Source: Candidatus Babeliales bacterium
GTDB lineage: Bacteria > Babelota > Babeliae > Babelales > Vermiphilaceae
DNA: 64,000 nucleotides
Reading direction: 5' to 3'
Assembly (NCBI GenBank): GCA_035944115.1
Contig: DASZBJ010000012.1
Span: 62,001-126,000 of the forward strand
Under the pieces are notes generated by a model. The model was not told the DNA's origin. It was given only the letters and a program-made list of their open reading frames with translations, and made no database searches. Positions within the stretch are counted from its first letter, which is position 1; every line of letters begins with the position of its first letter. Below are positions 45,944 through 55,670 of this stretch, one piece after another. The translations under genes were made by a program, and so were the position numbers.

Positions 45944-46444
45944 ATGAAACAACTATTGTTTGTATTACTATTTCTTTTTTCCCTTACACAAATAAAAATC
46001 ACCTGTGCTGCTGCAGAACTGCCAAGGAGGGACCCACTACTAGATGCTGTCTACCGTGCGGATATAGCAGAGGTGCAAGAATATATTCGCCTCGATTGGC
46101 CAGTGACTGGGTACGTGGTTTCACAAGCCAAAAGTAACCGGGCCCTCTGCGGCGGAACATCTGAGAAAATATACTGCGCACTCGCCGAAACAGAGCAACG
46201 CCAATTTGAAAGACGACTGACACAGGAATATGAACACATGCATTATGAATACATCCATCATGACGGCCCAAGCAAACTCCTCCCATGGTATATAGATCGG
46301 TGCAAAGACGAACGCGCAGAGGAATTCTTGATGAATACTTTCATCCCGCCTGTTTCAAAAATAGGTGCACGGCGAAAACCACCGCTTTACGGGACAAAGA
46401 AACGGCTGCGAATGACTAACCCTCCAGACGAAAATAAAGAATAA
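45944..46444 (+). CDS. Small secreted protein with ankyrin-like hairpin (family member 4)
   Basis: 166 residues; signal peptide (to about residue 23, ending CAAAE) and LLDAVYRADIAEVQEYIRLDWPVT as the hairpin. The remaining part is charged, with many His, Tyr and Glu residues and a basic C-terminus (GARRKPPLYGTKKRLR). AGAAAGATTGCCTC precedes the ATG. No family recognised. Confidence 0.6.
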   Translation: MKQLLFVLLFLFSLTQIKITCAAAELPRRDPLLDAVYRADIAEVQEYIRLDWPVTGYVVSQAKSNRALCGGTSEKIYCALAETEQRQFERRLTQEYEHMHYEYIHHDGPSKLLPWYIDRCKDERAEEFLMNTFIPPVSKIGARRKPPLYGTKKRLRMTNPPDENKE

Positions 46445-46475
46445 GGAAACACATACCCATTATTGAAGATAAGCA

Positions 46476-46907
46476 ATGAATATGTACATATTACTTTTAA
46501 TTTTCTTATTACCTAGCTCAGTATTATTTTGCGCAGCACCTGAGGACGAACAGCATCAACAATACCTCAAGTTCCAAGCTGAATACCTATCTTTTCTGGC
46601 GCCCAAACCTCCATATGGGCTACAAGGAGCACTGTTCTTTAAGCAATGGTATCGTCAGCAGGGCAAACGCGCGCAACCTATATTAGATCACTGGATACGA
46701 GAAGATTATAAATGCGTTAGTCCCAGAAGAATATTGGTGACCAATTGGTATCACGAATATAATCACCACAAAACTGGTGATGCTGAAAAAGTAATGCGCC
46801 CGTGGTACGCAAGTCGCTGTGCGCAAGATCCACGATTTGATTATCTGATAAGCATTTGGATACAACAAGATCAAGATGATTTCATCCGTATGCTCAATGG
46901 ATACTAA
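46476..46907 (+). CDS. Small secreted protein (family member 5, weaker match)
   Basis: 143 residues; signal peptide (MNMYILLLIFLLPSSVLFCAAPE) followed by a charged domain rich in Tyr, Trp and Gln. The hairpin seen in its neighbours is not clear here, but a segment MRPWYASRCAQDPRFDYL resembles LPWYIDRCKDERAEEFL of member 4, so these two share a C-terminal module. Placed with the family by position, size and that match. Confidence 0.6.
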   Translation: MNMYILLLIFLLPSSVLFCAAPEDEQHQQYLKFQAEYLSFLAPKPPYGLQGALFFKQWYRQQGKRAQPILDHWIREDYKCVSPRRILVTNWYHEYNHHKTGDAEKVMRPWYASRCAQDPRFDYLISIWIQQDQDDFIRMLNGY

Positions 46908-46963
46908 TGCACCATATAATCACAACTAATTACCAAACAACCAATATAAGGATGATACATATC

Positions 46964-47452
46964 ATGAAACTATATCCCCTCTTACTTACGCTCTGCATCC
47001 TACAAAATGCCTCCATATCATTTTGTGCGGCAGCTGATCCGCAAGAGACATTACGCCTTGCAATTAGCAACTCAATTGTTCCTGAGGTAGAAGAATGTTT
47101 ACGCAGGAATCCTGAAGTCAGTGCAGTGATTGCACATCATTCTAAAATGATAGTGGGTTTTTGGAAGCGGCGACACTTAATGATAAAAAACAATCCAGAA
47201 CAGTATAGACCAGAAGATCTACGCCAGACTATTATACGCATTAGTGCATCGCGTGATGTTGACGATATGATATATAATTGCCACCGTGAAACATATCGTC
47301 GTGAGCTTTACCGAATGCAGCAATGTCTTCTGACCCATCATCCAAAACAGTATGAAGCATGGCATAGTGCAATGGAACAAATACCCCTTGCTGCAGAGCT
47401 TCTTGCAGGTATGAACGATCCTGCAGAAAAACGACGGCGCCTCAACGATTAA
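46964..47452 (+). CDS. Small secreted protein with ankyrin-like hairpin (family member 6)
   Basis: 162 residues; signal peptide (MKLYPLLLTLCILQNASISFCAAA), then LRLAISNSIVPEVEECLRRNPEVS as the hairpin, then a basic helical region. ATG at 46964 gives the cleanest signal peptide and has AAGGATG upstream; earlier in-frame ATGs would add a polar leader. It ends the secreted-gene run before the thioredoxin gene. Confidence 0.6.
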   Translation: MKLYPLLLTLCILQNASISFCAAADPQETLRLAISNSIVPEVEECLRRNPEVSAVIAHHSKMIVGFWKRRHLMIKNNPEQYRPEDLRQTIIRISASRDVDDMIYNCHRETYRRELYRMQQCLLTHHPKQYEAWHSAMEQIPLAAELLAGMNDPAEKRRRLND

Positions 47453-47543
47453 TGTACACGACGCAAAAACCTTGCAATCTCAGCATTTAAAAATCTATGC
47501 TGAGATAAAAATAGGTTCTCTTTTTTTATGTGAAAGGATTGTT

Positions 47544-48116
47544 ATGGCACCGTCAAATAGAAATATGCTTTTAATTGGAGCAATTGTCTTTGTTACTTCG
47601 ATTGGTTATTACATGCAATGGCGTACAACATGCGTTGTTCCTAGCTGTCCAAAATGCCCACAAGCTGCACAGTCCATTGCAACTATCCCCTCGGACGAAA
47701 TCGTAACAGCACAAGCCTCAACTGAACCAGTCAAACCAGCCCCTGTTGCTGCTGAAATCGCAACAGAAACAGCACCGGCTGCTCAACACGGTGTTACAAT
47801 GATCACGACGCAGCAAGAATTTGACCAATTAATTGCAGCAAATGATAAGCCCGTTGTTTTTAAAATATTTGCCCCTTGGTGCGGACCATGCAAAGGCATG
47901 AAGCCAGTCTTTGAAAAAGCAGCGCAAGAATTTGGCGATCGCATCACCTTTGTTGAAATTAATCAAGATGAATTTGATAATGCTGATGCGCTCAACACCC
48001 CATCAATCCCTGCAATTATCGGCTATAAAAACGGAAAAGAAGCAGCCCGACTTGTAGGAAGCCGCTCGTTACCGGAATTAAAAAAGGAACTTACTGCGCT
48101 GATTTCAGCTGAATAA
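47544..48116 (+). CDS. Membrane-anchored thioredoxin-like protein
   Basis: 190 residues: an N-terminal membrane helix (residues 9-24), a CVVPSCPKCP segment, an Ala/Pro/Thr-rich spacer, and a thioredoxin domain with FAPWCGPCKGMKP (Cys113, Cys116) and cis-Pro in TPSIPAI. Anchoring and the canonical WCGPC pair suggest a periplasmic disulfide exchange role; the extra CxxC just after the helix could relay electrons (inference). ATG at 47544 has GAAAGGATTGTT before it. Confidence 0.88.
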   Translation: MAPSNRNMLLIGAIVFVTSIGYYMQWRTTCVVPSCPKCPQAAQSIATIPSDEIVTAQASTEPVKPAPVAAEIATETAPAAQHGVTMITTQQEFDQLIAANDKPVVFKIFAPWCGPCKGMKPVFEKAAQEFGDRITFVEINQDEFDNADALNTPSIPAIIGYKNGKEAARLVGSRSLPELKKELTALISAE

Positions 48117-48150
48117 TTAATCAGATAATGCAGATTTATTTCTGAATCAA

Positions 48151-48186
48151 CAAAAAGAGGGACATTCGCATGTCCCTCTTTTTATT
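48151..48186 (+). terminator. Rho-independent terminator after the thioredoxin gene
   Basis: AAAAAGAGGGACAT pairs with ATGTCCCTCTTTTT around a four-base loop; it could serve both strands. Confidence 0.85.
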
Positions 48187-48216
48187 CTTATGAACAAAAG
48201 TTTTAAATTTTGTATA

Positions 48217-48597
48217 TTATCGTGTAGCAGTAACAGTAAGCATTAGAACATCTAAATGTTCCCCTTGCTCATTTGTTTCTTCACCAATACACAATGTACC
48301 TGGTTGACCCCAAGCCATTACCATTGTTGGCTCTGAATAAATAACTTCTTGTCCATTTTCGTCAGTACCAGAGATACACATAGCTACCGCTACTTCTTCT
48401 CCTAGATCCTGAACAGTTGCTTTGATTGCAAAACCATCTTGTTGGCAAGACCATGTTCCCGTTGCTTCATCAACTGTCACTACCTCTCTTACCAGCTCTT
48501 GATTCAATACACTCAACTGTATATCAAGATTAATTGCTGCTTGTGCAACCATTGAAGACAATGCTGCCATGCAAACCAACATGAATTTATTCATCAT
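48217..48597 (-). CDS. Small secreted protein of unknown function
   Basis: 126 residues with a signal peptide (to about residue 20, AQAA) and an acidic, strand-rich domain with three Cys (WSCQQ, AMCIS, TLCIG). AAAGGGATAACG lies before the ATG. It is 43 bases after leuS on the same strand. No family recognised. Confidence 0.6.
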   Translation of the reverse strand: MMNKFMLVCMAALSSMVAQAAINLDIQLSVLNQELVREVVTVDEATGTWSCQQDGFAIKATVQDLGEEVAVAMCISGTDENGQEVIYSEPTMVMAWGQPGTLCIGEETNEQGEHLDVLMLTVTATR

Positions 48598-48640
48598 AAT
48601 CGTTATCCCTTTCTTCGCCTACTGTTCATAAGAATTGTTT

Positions 48641-51061
48641 CTATTTTACAACAAAACTTATAAGCCTGCTAGGCACAAAAATAACTTTAATAATCTCTTT
48701 ACCAGCAAGCCATGATGCCACCTGCTGTCTGGCCATTTGTTCAACAACTTCTTGCGATGCATTTTTATCCACGCAAATATTGGCTCTCACTTTACCATTC
48801 ACCTGAACAACCACCGTGCACGTAGTTTGTGTCAACAATGCTGGATCATATGTTGGCCATGGACAATCAACAAGTCGCTTGCCTAATTTCTTCTCAAGCA
48901 GTTCACTCGCCATATGCGGCGCTAAAACCGACAATGAAACAACAATATATTCAAATAATGGTGCATTCAATTGCATGTGACCAGCAATCGCATCATTGAG
49001 CCATTCCATCGCTGCAGATATTGCAGTGTTTGGTTTAAAATGATCCAGTCGCGTTTGGAACTCTTTTAAAAACAGATGTACTCGTCGTGTTGTCTGCTCA
49101 TCCTGCGTATCAACAATGTGCATCTCAGCCATGTATCGCCAGAATTTATACAAAAATCGCTTAATACCTTCAAGACCGGCATCTTGCCATTCACAATCCA
49201 GTTCTGGCGGCCCCATAAACATCATGTACATACGCAGAGCATCAGAACCATATGATGCTACAATTTCATCAGGATTTACTACGTTGCCTTTTGACTTAGA
49301 CATCTTTTCAACACATCCAGATTTTTCTGAATATTTAAGAACCATTCCTTGATTAAAGAGATGCGTAAACGGTTCATCAAACGGCAAATGTCCCAAATCA
49401 TACAAAACTTTTACATAAAACCGTGCATATAGAAGATGCAAAATTGCGTGCTCGATACCACCGACATACAGATCTACCGGCAACCAATACTGCATATCCT
49501 CTGCACTCCATGGACGATCTGACAACGTCGGATTTGGATACCGTAAGAAATACCAGCATGATCCTGCCCACTGCGGCATAGTATTTGTTTCACGTTTTGC
49601 ACAACCGCTACATTTTGGACATGTTGTATTCACCCAATCGGTCATTGCTGCCAATGGTGATTCTCCTGTTCCCGTCGGTGCATAGTGCTCAACATCAGGC
49701 AATGTTATCGGCAATTGGTCTTCAGGAACGGGCACTATTCCACAGGCATCACAATGCACAAGCGGAATTGGCTCTCCCCAATATCGCTGACGAGAGAAAA
49801 TCCAATCACGTAATTTATAATTTATTTTTTCAGTCGCCACACCACGCGCAACCAAATCTTTTATGATCGCTTGTTTACCATCAGTAAACGCAGACAGTCC
49901 ATTAAACGTACCACTATTAATAAGTGTTCCATCACCCATGTATGCGTGCAGTATCGTACCATGCGCATCATACTGAATTTCTGGTGCATCAATTACTTGC
50001 ACAACGGACAACCCAAACTGTTTTACAAATGCAAAATCCCGCTCATCATGAGCAGGAACTCCCATTACCACACCAGTGCCATATGAGCTGAGAACATAAT
50101 CAGCAATATACAAAGGAATTTGGCCGTTAGTAGCAGGATTTATTACATACACACCAGAAAACAACCCGGTCTTATGCTTGCTACTATCATTCTCTTTACT
50201 CTGCTTGATATACCATTCGACTTCTTGCTTTTTTTCATTTGACAACAAAGATTTTAAAAGCGGATGATCTGGCGCAATCACTATGAAAGTCACCCCAAAA
50301 ATGGTATCCGGGCGCGTTGTATATACGGTCAATTGCACTGCAGAACCCTGCTGATCATGAGTAGCAAAATTAATTTCTAAACCTTGCGAACGCCCAATCC
50401 AATTCTTTTGCATCAATTTAATATTGTCTGACCATGCAAGTTTATCAAGACCATCCAATAATTTTTGCGCGTACTGCGTAATGCGCAACATCCATTGTCG
50501 AATATTTTTCTGCTCAACTATGCTACCACATCGCTCACACCCACCATTGACCACTTCTTCATTTGCAAGCCCAGTCAAACAAGAAGGGCACCAATTAATC
50601 GGCATCACCGATTCATATGCTAGCCCTGCATGAAACATCTGCAAGAAAATCCACTGGGTCCATTTATAATATTGCGGGTCAGTAGTATCAAGCTCTTTAG
50701 TCCAATCATATATCGCTGCAATATGCTGCAACTGCTCTTTAAAAACCGCAATATTTTTTGCAGTTCCTTCTTTGGGGTGTATACCCTTTTTAATCGCATC
50801 ATTTTCAGCAGGCAACCCAAATGCATCCCACCCCATTGGATGTAGTACGTTGTATCCTTGCAGCCATTTAATCCGTGCATAAATATCTGAGAGCACGTAT
50901 CCACGCCAATGCCCTACATGCAGGCCCGAACCTGATGGATACGGAAACATATCTAAACAATAATATTTCTTATCCGTTTTACTATTTTTAGACGCAGCAG
51001 GATTAGCATCCTTCCACTGTTTTTGCCATTTTGACTCGACCGATTTAAAATCGTAATTCAT
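48641..51061 (-). CDS. leuS: Leucyl-tRNA synthetase
   Basis: An 806-residue class I synthetase that charges tRNA-Leu. HIGH motif as HVGH in [22 protein letters not shown] downstream, the CP1 editing domain with [11 protein letters not shown] and GVPAHDERD, the KMSKS loop in [10 protein letters not shown], and the C-terminal VNGKVRA. Zinc-type cysteines occur in CPSC...CERCG. Full-length for bacterial LeuRS. ATG at 51061 follows AAGGGATTAT directly, so the longer frame from 51097 is rejected. Confidence 0.97.
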   Translation of the reverse strand: MNYDFKSVESKWQKQWKDANPAASKNSKTDKKYYCLDMFPYPSGSGLHVGHWRGYVLSDIYARIKWLQGYNVLHPMGWDAFGLPAENDAIKKGIHPKEGTAKNIAVFKEQLQHIAAIYDWTKELDTTDPQYYKWTQWIFLQMFHAGLAYESVMPINWCPSCLTGLANEEVVNGGCERCGSIVEQKNIRQWMLRITQYAQKLLDGLDKLAWSDNIKLMQKNWIGRSQGLEINFATHDQQGSAVQLTVYTTRPDTIFGVTFIVIAPDHPLLKSLLSNEKKQEVEWYIKQSKENDSSKHKTGLFSGVYVINPATNGQIPLYIADYVLSSYGTGVVMGVPAHDERDFAFVKQFGLSVVQVIDAPEIQYDAHGTILHAYMGDGTLINSGTFNGLSAFTDGKQAIIKDLVARGVATEKINYKLRDWIFSRQRYWGEPIPLVHCDACGIVPVPEDQLPITLPDVEHYAPTGTGESPLAAMTDWVNTTCPKCSGCAKRETNTMPQWAGSCWYFLRYPNPTLSDRPWSAEDMQYWLPVDLYVGGIEHAILHLLYARFYVKVLYDLGHLPFDEPFTHLFNQGMVLKYSEKSGCVEKMSKSKGNVVNPDEIVASYGSDALRMYMMFMGPPELDCEWQDAGLEGIKRFLYKFWRYMAEMHIVDTQDEQTTRRVHLFLKEFQTRLDHFKPNTAISAAMEWLNDAIAGHMQLNAPLFEYIVVSLSVLAPHMASELLEKKLGKRLVDCPWPTYDPALLTQTTCTVVVQVNGKVRANICVDKNASQEVVEQMARQQVASWLAGKEIIKVIFVPSRLISFVVK

Positions 51062-51242
51062 ATAATCCCTTACAAGAGCATGATATACAACAGTCATTCA
51101 ATTATACCAAAAAACAACGAAGATAACATGACCGATTATCCCATTGCAGAGCGGATCCAAATTACATAGACTTAAGACTCACCAAAAATTTCTGGCCATA
51201 TTATTTTGCCATATTTAAACACTAATCGAAGCAAGAAACCTA

Positions 51243-51395
51243 CGATCGTCGTCGCGAGCCGCCATTGGCGTGCGTGGCGATCCAGGTTAATAAGGGAATC
51301 TTTTAATGAAGACAATGAAAAAAATTTATTTAGTCGCGCCTTACCGGCGCACAACTGCCTGGATGGCCACGCATACGCTCGCCACGACGATCGGG
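51243..51395. mobile_element. Gene-less MITE-like copy of the GIY-YIG element
   Basis: The left end (51243-51295) repeats 7591-7643 almost base for base (CGATCGTCGTCGCGAGCCGCC...GATCCAGGTTAATAAGG). The right end (51358-51395: CCTGGATGGCCACGC...CGACGATCGGG) is its inverted partner. In place of the nuclease gene there are about 60 bases holding a small hairpin (GCGCC-TTAC-CGGCGC). It lies between leuS and a Nudix gene. Such a deletion derivative with intact ends is what a non-autonomous element looks like. Confidence 0.75.
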
Positions 51396-51471
51396 TGCCA
51401 ACCGCTCTATGACTGTTATTTGTTAATCAATGCTGTTGTTACTGTTTAACGTGCATAAAGAAGGACTTACC

Positions 51472-52107
51472 ATGCAACAATCAACCACACAACCAATGAT
51501 CATCCCAACCGTATCAGATGAACTAATTTTAGTCGTTCCCCGCGCTGACATACTTCCCCACGGATCATTTCATGGATTACAGGCAACGACAATGCAAGAG
51601 ATAACCGGAATAATCGCCAGTAAAAAACAGTTTTTGCCGCGATCTATCATGGAAACCGATCCAACATACAAGCAGATCATTCCTTACTTAATCTACACAC
51701 ACAACGAAAAATATTTTTTAATGCAACGACACGCAAAAGCATCAGAATCGCGATTGCGTAGTAAATTTTCATTCGGAATTGGTGGCCACATACGCCAAGA
51801 AGATATGCAAACCGATTCTATTTTTGACTGGGCTCGCCGCGAGTTTCATGAAGAAGTTAATTACAACGGTAACCTTACCATCCAACCGATTGGCCTACTC
51901 AATGATGATTCTAACGAAGTGGGTAAAGTACACATCGGCCTGGTCATGCTTTTGATGGGAGACCGTGAGGATATTTCTGTGCAATCGGAACTACAAAGTG
52001 GTGAGCTCATTTCACTTGCTGATGCGGAAATATATAAAGATCACATGGAAAGCTGGAGTCAGATTGTGTTTGAATATCTGAAAAATGCTGCCCCTAAAAA
52101 CGACTAA
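51472..52107 (+). CDS. Nudix-fold phosphoesterase-like protein
   Basis: 211 residues. A Nudix box can be read in GGHIRQEDMQ...WARREFHEEVNYNG: the RE and EE pairs are present, though the spacing after the first Gly is longer than in classical boxes. The middle region FLMQRHAKASESRL and SFGIGGHI resemble predicted NTP-pyrophosphohydrolase proteins with long N-terminal extensions. Substrate unknown. ATG at 51472 has AAGGACTTACC before it. Confidence 0.8.
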   Translation: MQQSTTQPMIIPTVSDELILVVPRADILPHGSFHGLQATTMQEITGIIASKKQFLPRSIMETDPTYKQIIPYLIYTHNEKYFLMQRHAKASESRLRSKFSFGIGGHIRQEDMQTDSIFDWARREFHEEVNYNGNLTIQPIGLLNDDSNEVGKVHIGLVMLLMGDREDISVQSELQSGELISLADAEIYKDHMESWSQIVFEYLKNAAPKND

Positions 52108-52604
52108 TCAATTATGATAATGTCATCACCATAATCATCATACTCATCTACGATTATAATATCATCCGGTTCATCTATAATTATCACGTCAGGCTCATAA
52201 TGATGGTCATGCACTACAATTACTTGGTCGTTATGATGATGTTGATAGTGATTGGTTTCTTCGTATGAATCATATGAATCACGCGTCAACCAGTATATCG
52301 TAAGCAACGCTATAACTGCGGTCCCTAACACTATCATCGCTTCATGCGGACGCATCACATATGATGAATGGTGTGCAAATACCAATCGAGGGGGACGCGG
52401 GGCAACATGCACAACATGTGGCGCAGACGGAATATGTATCACTTGTGGATGAGAAGCATGATTCTGTGGTACGTGCACTATTCGCTGACGAACAGGAACC
52501 CGATTTCTCCTGAGATCTATAACTGTTCTATTAGCCTGAAGAGACTGACCAAAACTGATAACGCTCAACAGAAAAAACAGTATTTTTTTTTGGCATTTAA
52601 CCAT
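52104..52604 (-). CDS. Exported His-rich/Asp-rich membrane protein
   Basis: 166 residues: a signal peptide (to about residue 24), a basic Val/His/Pro-rich segment (HVPQNHASHPQVIHIP), one membrane helix (MIVLGTAVIALLTIYWL), a His cluster (HYQHHHNDQVIVVHDHHY) and a repetitive acidic end (DVIIIDEPDDIIIVDEYDD). The His and Asp clusters could bind divalent metal. It ends overlapping the convergent Nudix gene by 4 bases. No family recognised. Confidence 0.6.
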   Translation of the reverse strand: MVKCQKKILFFLLSVISFGQSLQANRTVIDLRRNRVPVRQRIVHVPQNHASHPQVIHIPSAPHVVHVAPRPPRLVFAHHSSYVMRPHEAMIVLGTAVIALLTIYWLTRDSYDSYEETNHYQHHHNDQVIVVHDHHYEPDVIIIDEPDDIIIVDEYDDYGDDIIIID

Positions 52605-52754
52605 ATCAAACCCCTTGATAATCTCATTAATATCCTAATCATTGTATCGCAAGAACCATATCACGCCAACTGGGTATATAGCAACATATTGCGCTACACA
52701 AAAACCATCTGCTATGATCCCCCTGATGTCCTCATCTTAAAAAGGAGTTTTTTT

Positions 52755-53501
52755 ATGTCCTATATCAATAGATTTTACCAAGGATTTTGGTTATCGATTT
52801 CTAGCTTTTTACTTATTTGGAAGGAAAAGATACCATTTTTACATTTCCTTATTATTGAAACAACTGGACTGCGATTGTATGCAGCAATGAGCAAAATCAG
52901 TAAAACATCGGGCGGATCTCACATACTCATGAAAGCTGCCGCTCTCTGGCTCATCATCACCATACTGACTTTTTTTAACGCTTGTATTGTGTATCTCACC
53001 ATGCAGCACATCAAAGGCAACATGCCAACATGCGGTGATGCGTTCCAAGCATGCCTAGCAAAAAGAAAACCACTTATCATATGGACGCTACTATCCGCAA
53101 CTATAACTACAACAACCTGCATGCTCCTTGAGCGCGCAATAACCATGCCGCTCATTTGCTACATAATTTTAGCGGTTCTGGTAATTCTCTGGCATCTGGT
53201 TACCACATTTGTGCTACCCATGATTATGTTTGAACGAAAAACAATAGTGCAAACGATTATTGCATCGCATGCACTGTTTCATGAACAATGGGTAGAGATT
53301 GTTGCTGGAGGAAGCTCTTTCGCGGTGATAATTTTACTGTCACTACTTGCAACAATAATTCCATCCCCACTCGCTGTAGCTTTTTTAATGAGCACGCTTT
53401 CAACAACCATTGCTATCTTCCAAACAAAGCTCTACTACAATCATGAGAAAAACACGCTACAAGAACTAGAAGAACTGCAACGAGAAAGCTTATTCGAATA
53501 A
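52755..53501 (+). CDS. Polytopic membrane protein (DUF6159-like)
   Basis: 248 residues with about five hydrophobic segments and a charged C-terminus (LQELEELQRESL). The opening (FYQGFWLSISSFLLIWKEK) and VLPMIMFERKTIVQTIIASHALF resemble uncharacterised membrane proteins of the DUF6159 kind; the match is by eye. ATG at 52755 follows AAAGGAGTTTTTTT; a longer frame starting at 52368 would read through the divergent gene and is rejected. Confidence 0.65.
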   Translation: MSYINRFYQGFWLSISSFLLIWKEKIPFLHFLIIETTGLRLYAAMSKISKTSGGSHILMKAAALWLIITILTFFNACIVYLTMQHIKGNMPTCGDAFQACLAKRKPLIIWTLLSATITTTTCMLLERAITMPLICYIILAVLVILWHLVTTFVLPMIMFERKTIVQTIIASHALFHEQWVEIVAGGSSFAVIILLSLLATIIPSPLAVAFLMSTLSTTIAIFQTKLYYNHEKNTLQELEELQRESLFE

Positions 53502-53555
53502 TGAAGGCCTTAGTTCATCGACCGCACTCTTTTGCCACGAGAATTCGCACCAAAG

Positions 53556-53588
53556 GAAAAGCCACCCCCAAAGGGAGTGGCTTTATTA
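53556..53588 (+). terminator. Bidirectional terminator
   Basis: AAAGCCACCCC pairs with GGGAGTGGCTTT (one mismatch region in the loop), then ATTATA. It separates convergent genes. Confidence 0.7.
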
Positions 53589-53634
53589 TATTACATTTAT
53601 ATGCGTATTTTCAGATAAACTCTAAAAAATAGAA

Positions 53635-55365
53635 CTATCGCTGTGCAATGTTAACACGAACTTTCTTACCACAAAGATGCACACTTTTCAGTTGCTGCAA
53701 CAATGCTGGTACAACTTTCGTTGGCACGTGAACAAAACTACGTTTTTGAATAATACGGATTTTGCCAATTGCATCATTAGTAACTGCACGCGATTGTGTC
53801 AAAAACTGAATAAGATCTGATTTGGTAACTCCATCAAGCGATCCTGCATGAACCATGATTTCTTTGCTATTAGGGTCAACTTCATAACGACCACCACCAT
53901 CGCGACTACCACCATCATCTGAACGACGATCTGACGATCTACCACCACGACGAGGTTTATCAGAATCAAAATCACGGTCTCTTGAAAAATCACCACCACG
54001 GGATCTACCAGAAGAAGAACGTTCTGTTGATTTTTCTACAGCGAACGAAATATCTTTCTGCTCATCAACACCTTGCAAGATTGTTGTGTACAACAATGCA
54101 TGCAACGCACTTGATCGCTGCGTAGGTGTATATTGCTCAAGCAATGTTGTTAGTTTTTCTGTATGGATTGATGGCGTAAGATTTTTTTCAATCAACTCAG
54201 TCACGTAATTTTTTACTTTTTCTAAGCGAACTTGTGCAATCGATTCAATGCTCGGCACTTCAATTTGATTAATCGTCATGTTAAAACGATTTCCAATTGC
54301 TTGCATACGACGCACATCACGAGCTCCCGCAAATGTAATTGCCACACCTTGTTTACCTGCACGGCCAGTTCGACCAACACGATGCACGTAACTTTCTTGA
54401 TCATCAGGTATACAATAGTTCACGACATGCGAAAGACTATCAACGTCAATACCACGAGCTGCCACATCAGTTGCAACTAACACTGAGAATTTTTTTGCTT
54501 TAAATGCTGCGATAACGCTATTACGCATAGTCTGATTTATATCACCATGCAATGCACGCGCAGAGTACCCTTTTTTACCAAGTTCTTGTGCAATTTCAGC
54601 TGCCAATATTTTGGTCCGACAGAACACAATACCATAAAATTCTGGTTCACTATCAATAAAGCGCACTAACGCCTGTAATTTATATTTAGTTGGCACCACG
54701 CAATAAAATTGCTGCGTATTTACTGAACCAACCTGCTCTCTGCTCGCCTGAACAATTACCGGATCTTTCATATACTGCTTCTTGATTGCAGTAATTCCAG
54801 GTTTTACTGTTGCAGAGAATAACCAAATTTGTCTGTCATATGATGCATTTGCCAAGATCTCATCAACTTCCTCTTTAAAGCCCATATCAAGCATGATATC
54901 CGCTTCATCAAGAACCAAAGTCTTTAATCCTTTAAGAGATAATGTGCGACGACGAATATGGTCATTAAGACGCCCTGGGGTACCTACAACAATATGAGCC
55001 TTGCCGCGCAATGCCTGCATTTGTCGCTCAATAGACACACCGCCATAAACGGTTACAATGGTGCATCCGGTATTTCGAGCAACAGACTGTAAACTTTCTG
55101 CGATTTGTAAGACCAATTCACGAGTAGGGGCAACAATCAAGCCCTGAACAGCTGAGCTGCTTGGATCGATCGATTGAATTAAAGGAATACCAAAAGCAAG
55201 GGTTTTCCCTGTTCCTGTTTGTGCCTGACCATGGAAATCTATACGGTCTTTAGAGAGAAGATGGGCAAATGCCTTTTCTTGAATTTGTGTGGGAGTCGTG
55301 AAGCCCTGCTCGCTAAGAGCAGCGAGAATTAGAGAATTAATAGGAAAATCATTAAACGTTTTCAT
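53635..55365 (-). CDS. deaD: DEAD-box RNA helicase (CsdA/DeaD type)
   Basis: About 576 residues. Q motif (TPTQIQEKAF), motif I (AQTGTGKT), VLDEADIMLDMGF, FSATVKP, ATDVAARGIDV, and YVHRVGRTGRAGKQG. After the helicase core comes a linker rich in Arg, Ser, Gly and Asp (about residues 455-505), then a DbpA-type RNA-binding domain (VHAGSLDGVTKSDLIQFL...RSFVHVP). It would unwind structured RNA in ribosome assembly or cold response. ATG at 55365 is preferred to 55377 because it gives the usual MKTFNDF start. Confidence 0.95.
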   Translation of the reverse strand: MKTFNDFPINSLILAALSEQGFTTPTQIQEKAFAHLLSKDRIDFHGQAQTGTGKTLAFGIPLIQSIDPSSSAVQGLIVAPTRELVLQIAESLQSVARNTGCTIVTVYGGVSIERQMQALRGKAHIVVGTPGRLNDHIRRRTLSLKGLKTLVLDEADIMLDMGFKEEVDEILANASYDRQIWLFSATVKPGITAIKKQYMKDPVIVQASREQVGSVNTQQFYCVVPTKYKLQALVRFIDSEPEFYGIVFCRTKILAAEIAQELGKKGYSARALHGDINQTMRNSVIAAFKAKKFSVLVATDVAARGIDVDSLSHVVNYCIPDDQESYVHRVGRTGRAGKQGVAITFAGARDVRRMQAIGNRFNMTINQIEVPSIESIAQVRLEKVKNYVTELIEKNLTPSIHTEKLTTLLEQYTPTQRSSALHALLYTTILQGVDEQKDISFAVEKSTERSSSGRSRGGDFSRDRDFDSDKPRRGGRSSDRRSDDGGSRDGGGRYEVDPNSKEIMVHAGSLDGVTKSDLIQFLTQSRAVTNDAIGKIRIIQKRSFVHVPTKVVPALLQQLKSVHLCGKKVRVNIAQR

Positions 55366-55592
55366 AAAAGCCACCATGTTTTAGCTGGTTACTGCCCGCA
55401 TGATAGACGCCTATTACATTTTCTTATTAAACGATCATACAAGCATATTGATATATTGAATTAAATACAGAAGTCCACTTTCATGGACTGATTAATACCA
55501 TAACAGAATTAATACTTTTTGTCAAAATGTCCCATAGATCCCATTATTTGTAAATATTTAATTCTTATGATAGATTTCCATTGTTATTATAT

Positions 55593-55598
55593 TATAAT
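55593..55598 (+). promoter_or_regulatory. Possible -10 box of the rpsA promoter
   Basis: A perfect TATAAT lies 73 bases before the S1 start codon in an AT-rich region between divergent genes. No good -35 hexamer is seen 16-18 bases upstream, so the call is tentative. Confidence 0.35.
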
Positions 55599-55670
55599 CC
55601 TTTTACCCTCCTTAATCTATAATAAGGAGTAGGCTACACCCAAGCGGTGATAGTCACGGAGCTATATCAC

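Noticed and set aside
52368-52754. Long N-terminal extension of the membrane protein at 52755
   Set aside because: It would run antisense through the His/Asp-rich gene and bypass a strong AAAGGAG-ATG start.
48641-53501. Operon linking leuS with the Nudix gene and membrane proteins
   Set aside because: Strands alternate and a repeat element separates them, so co-transcription is not supported.
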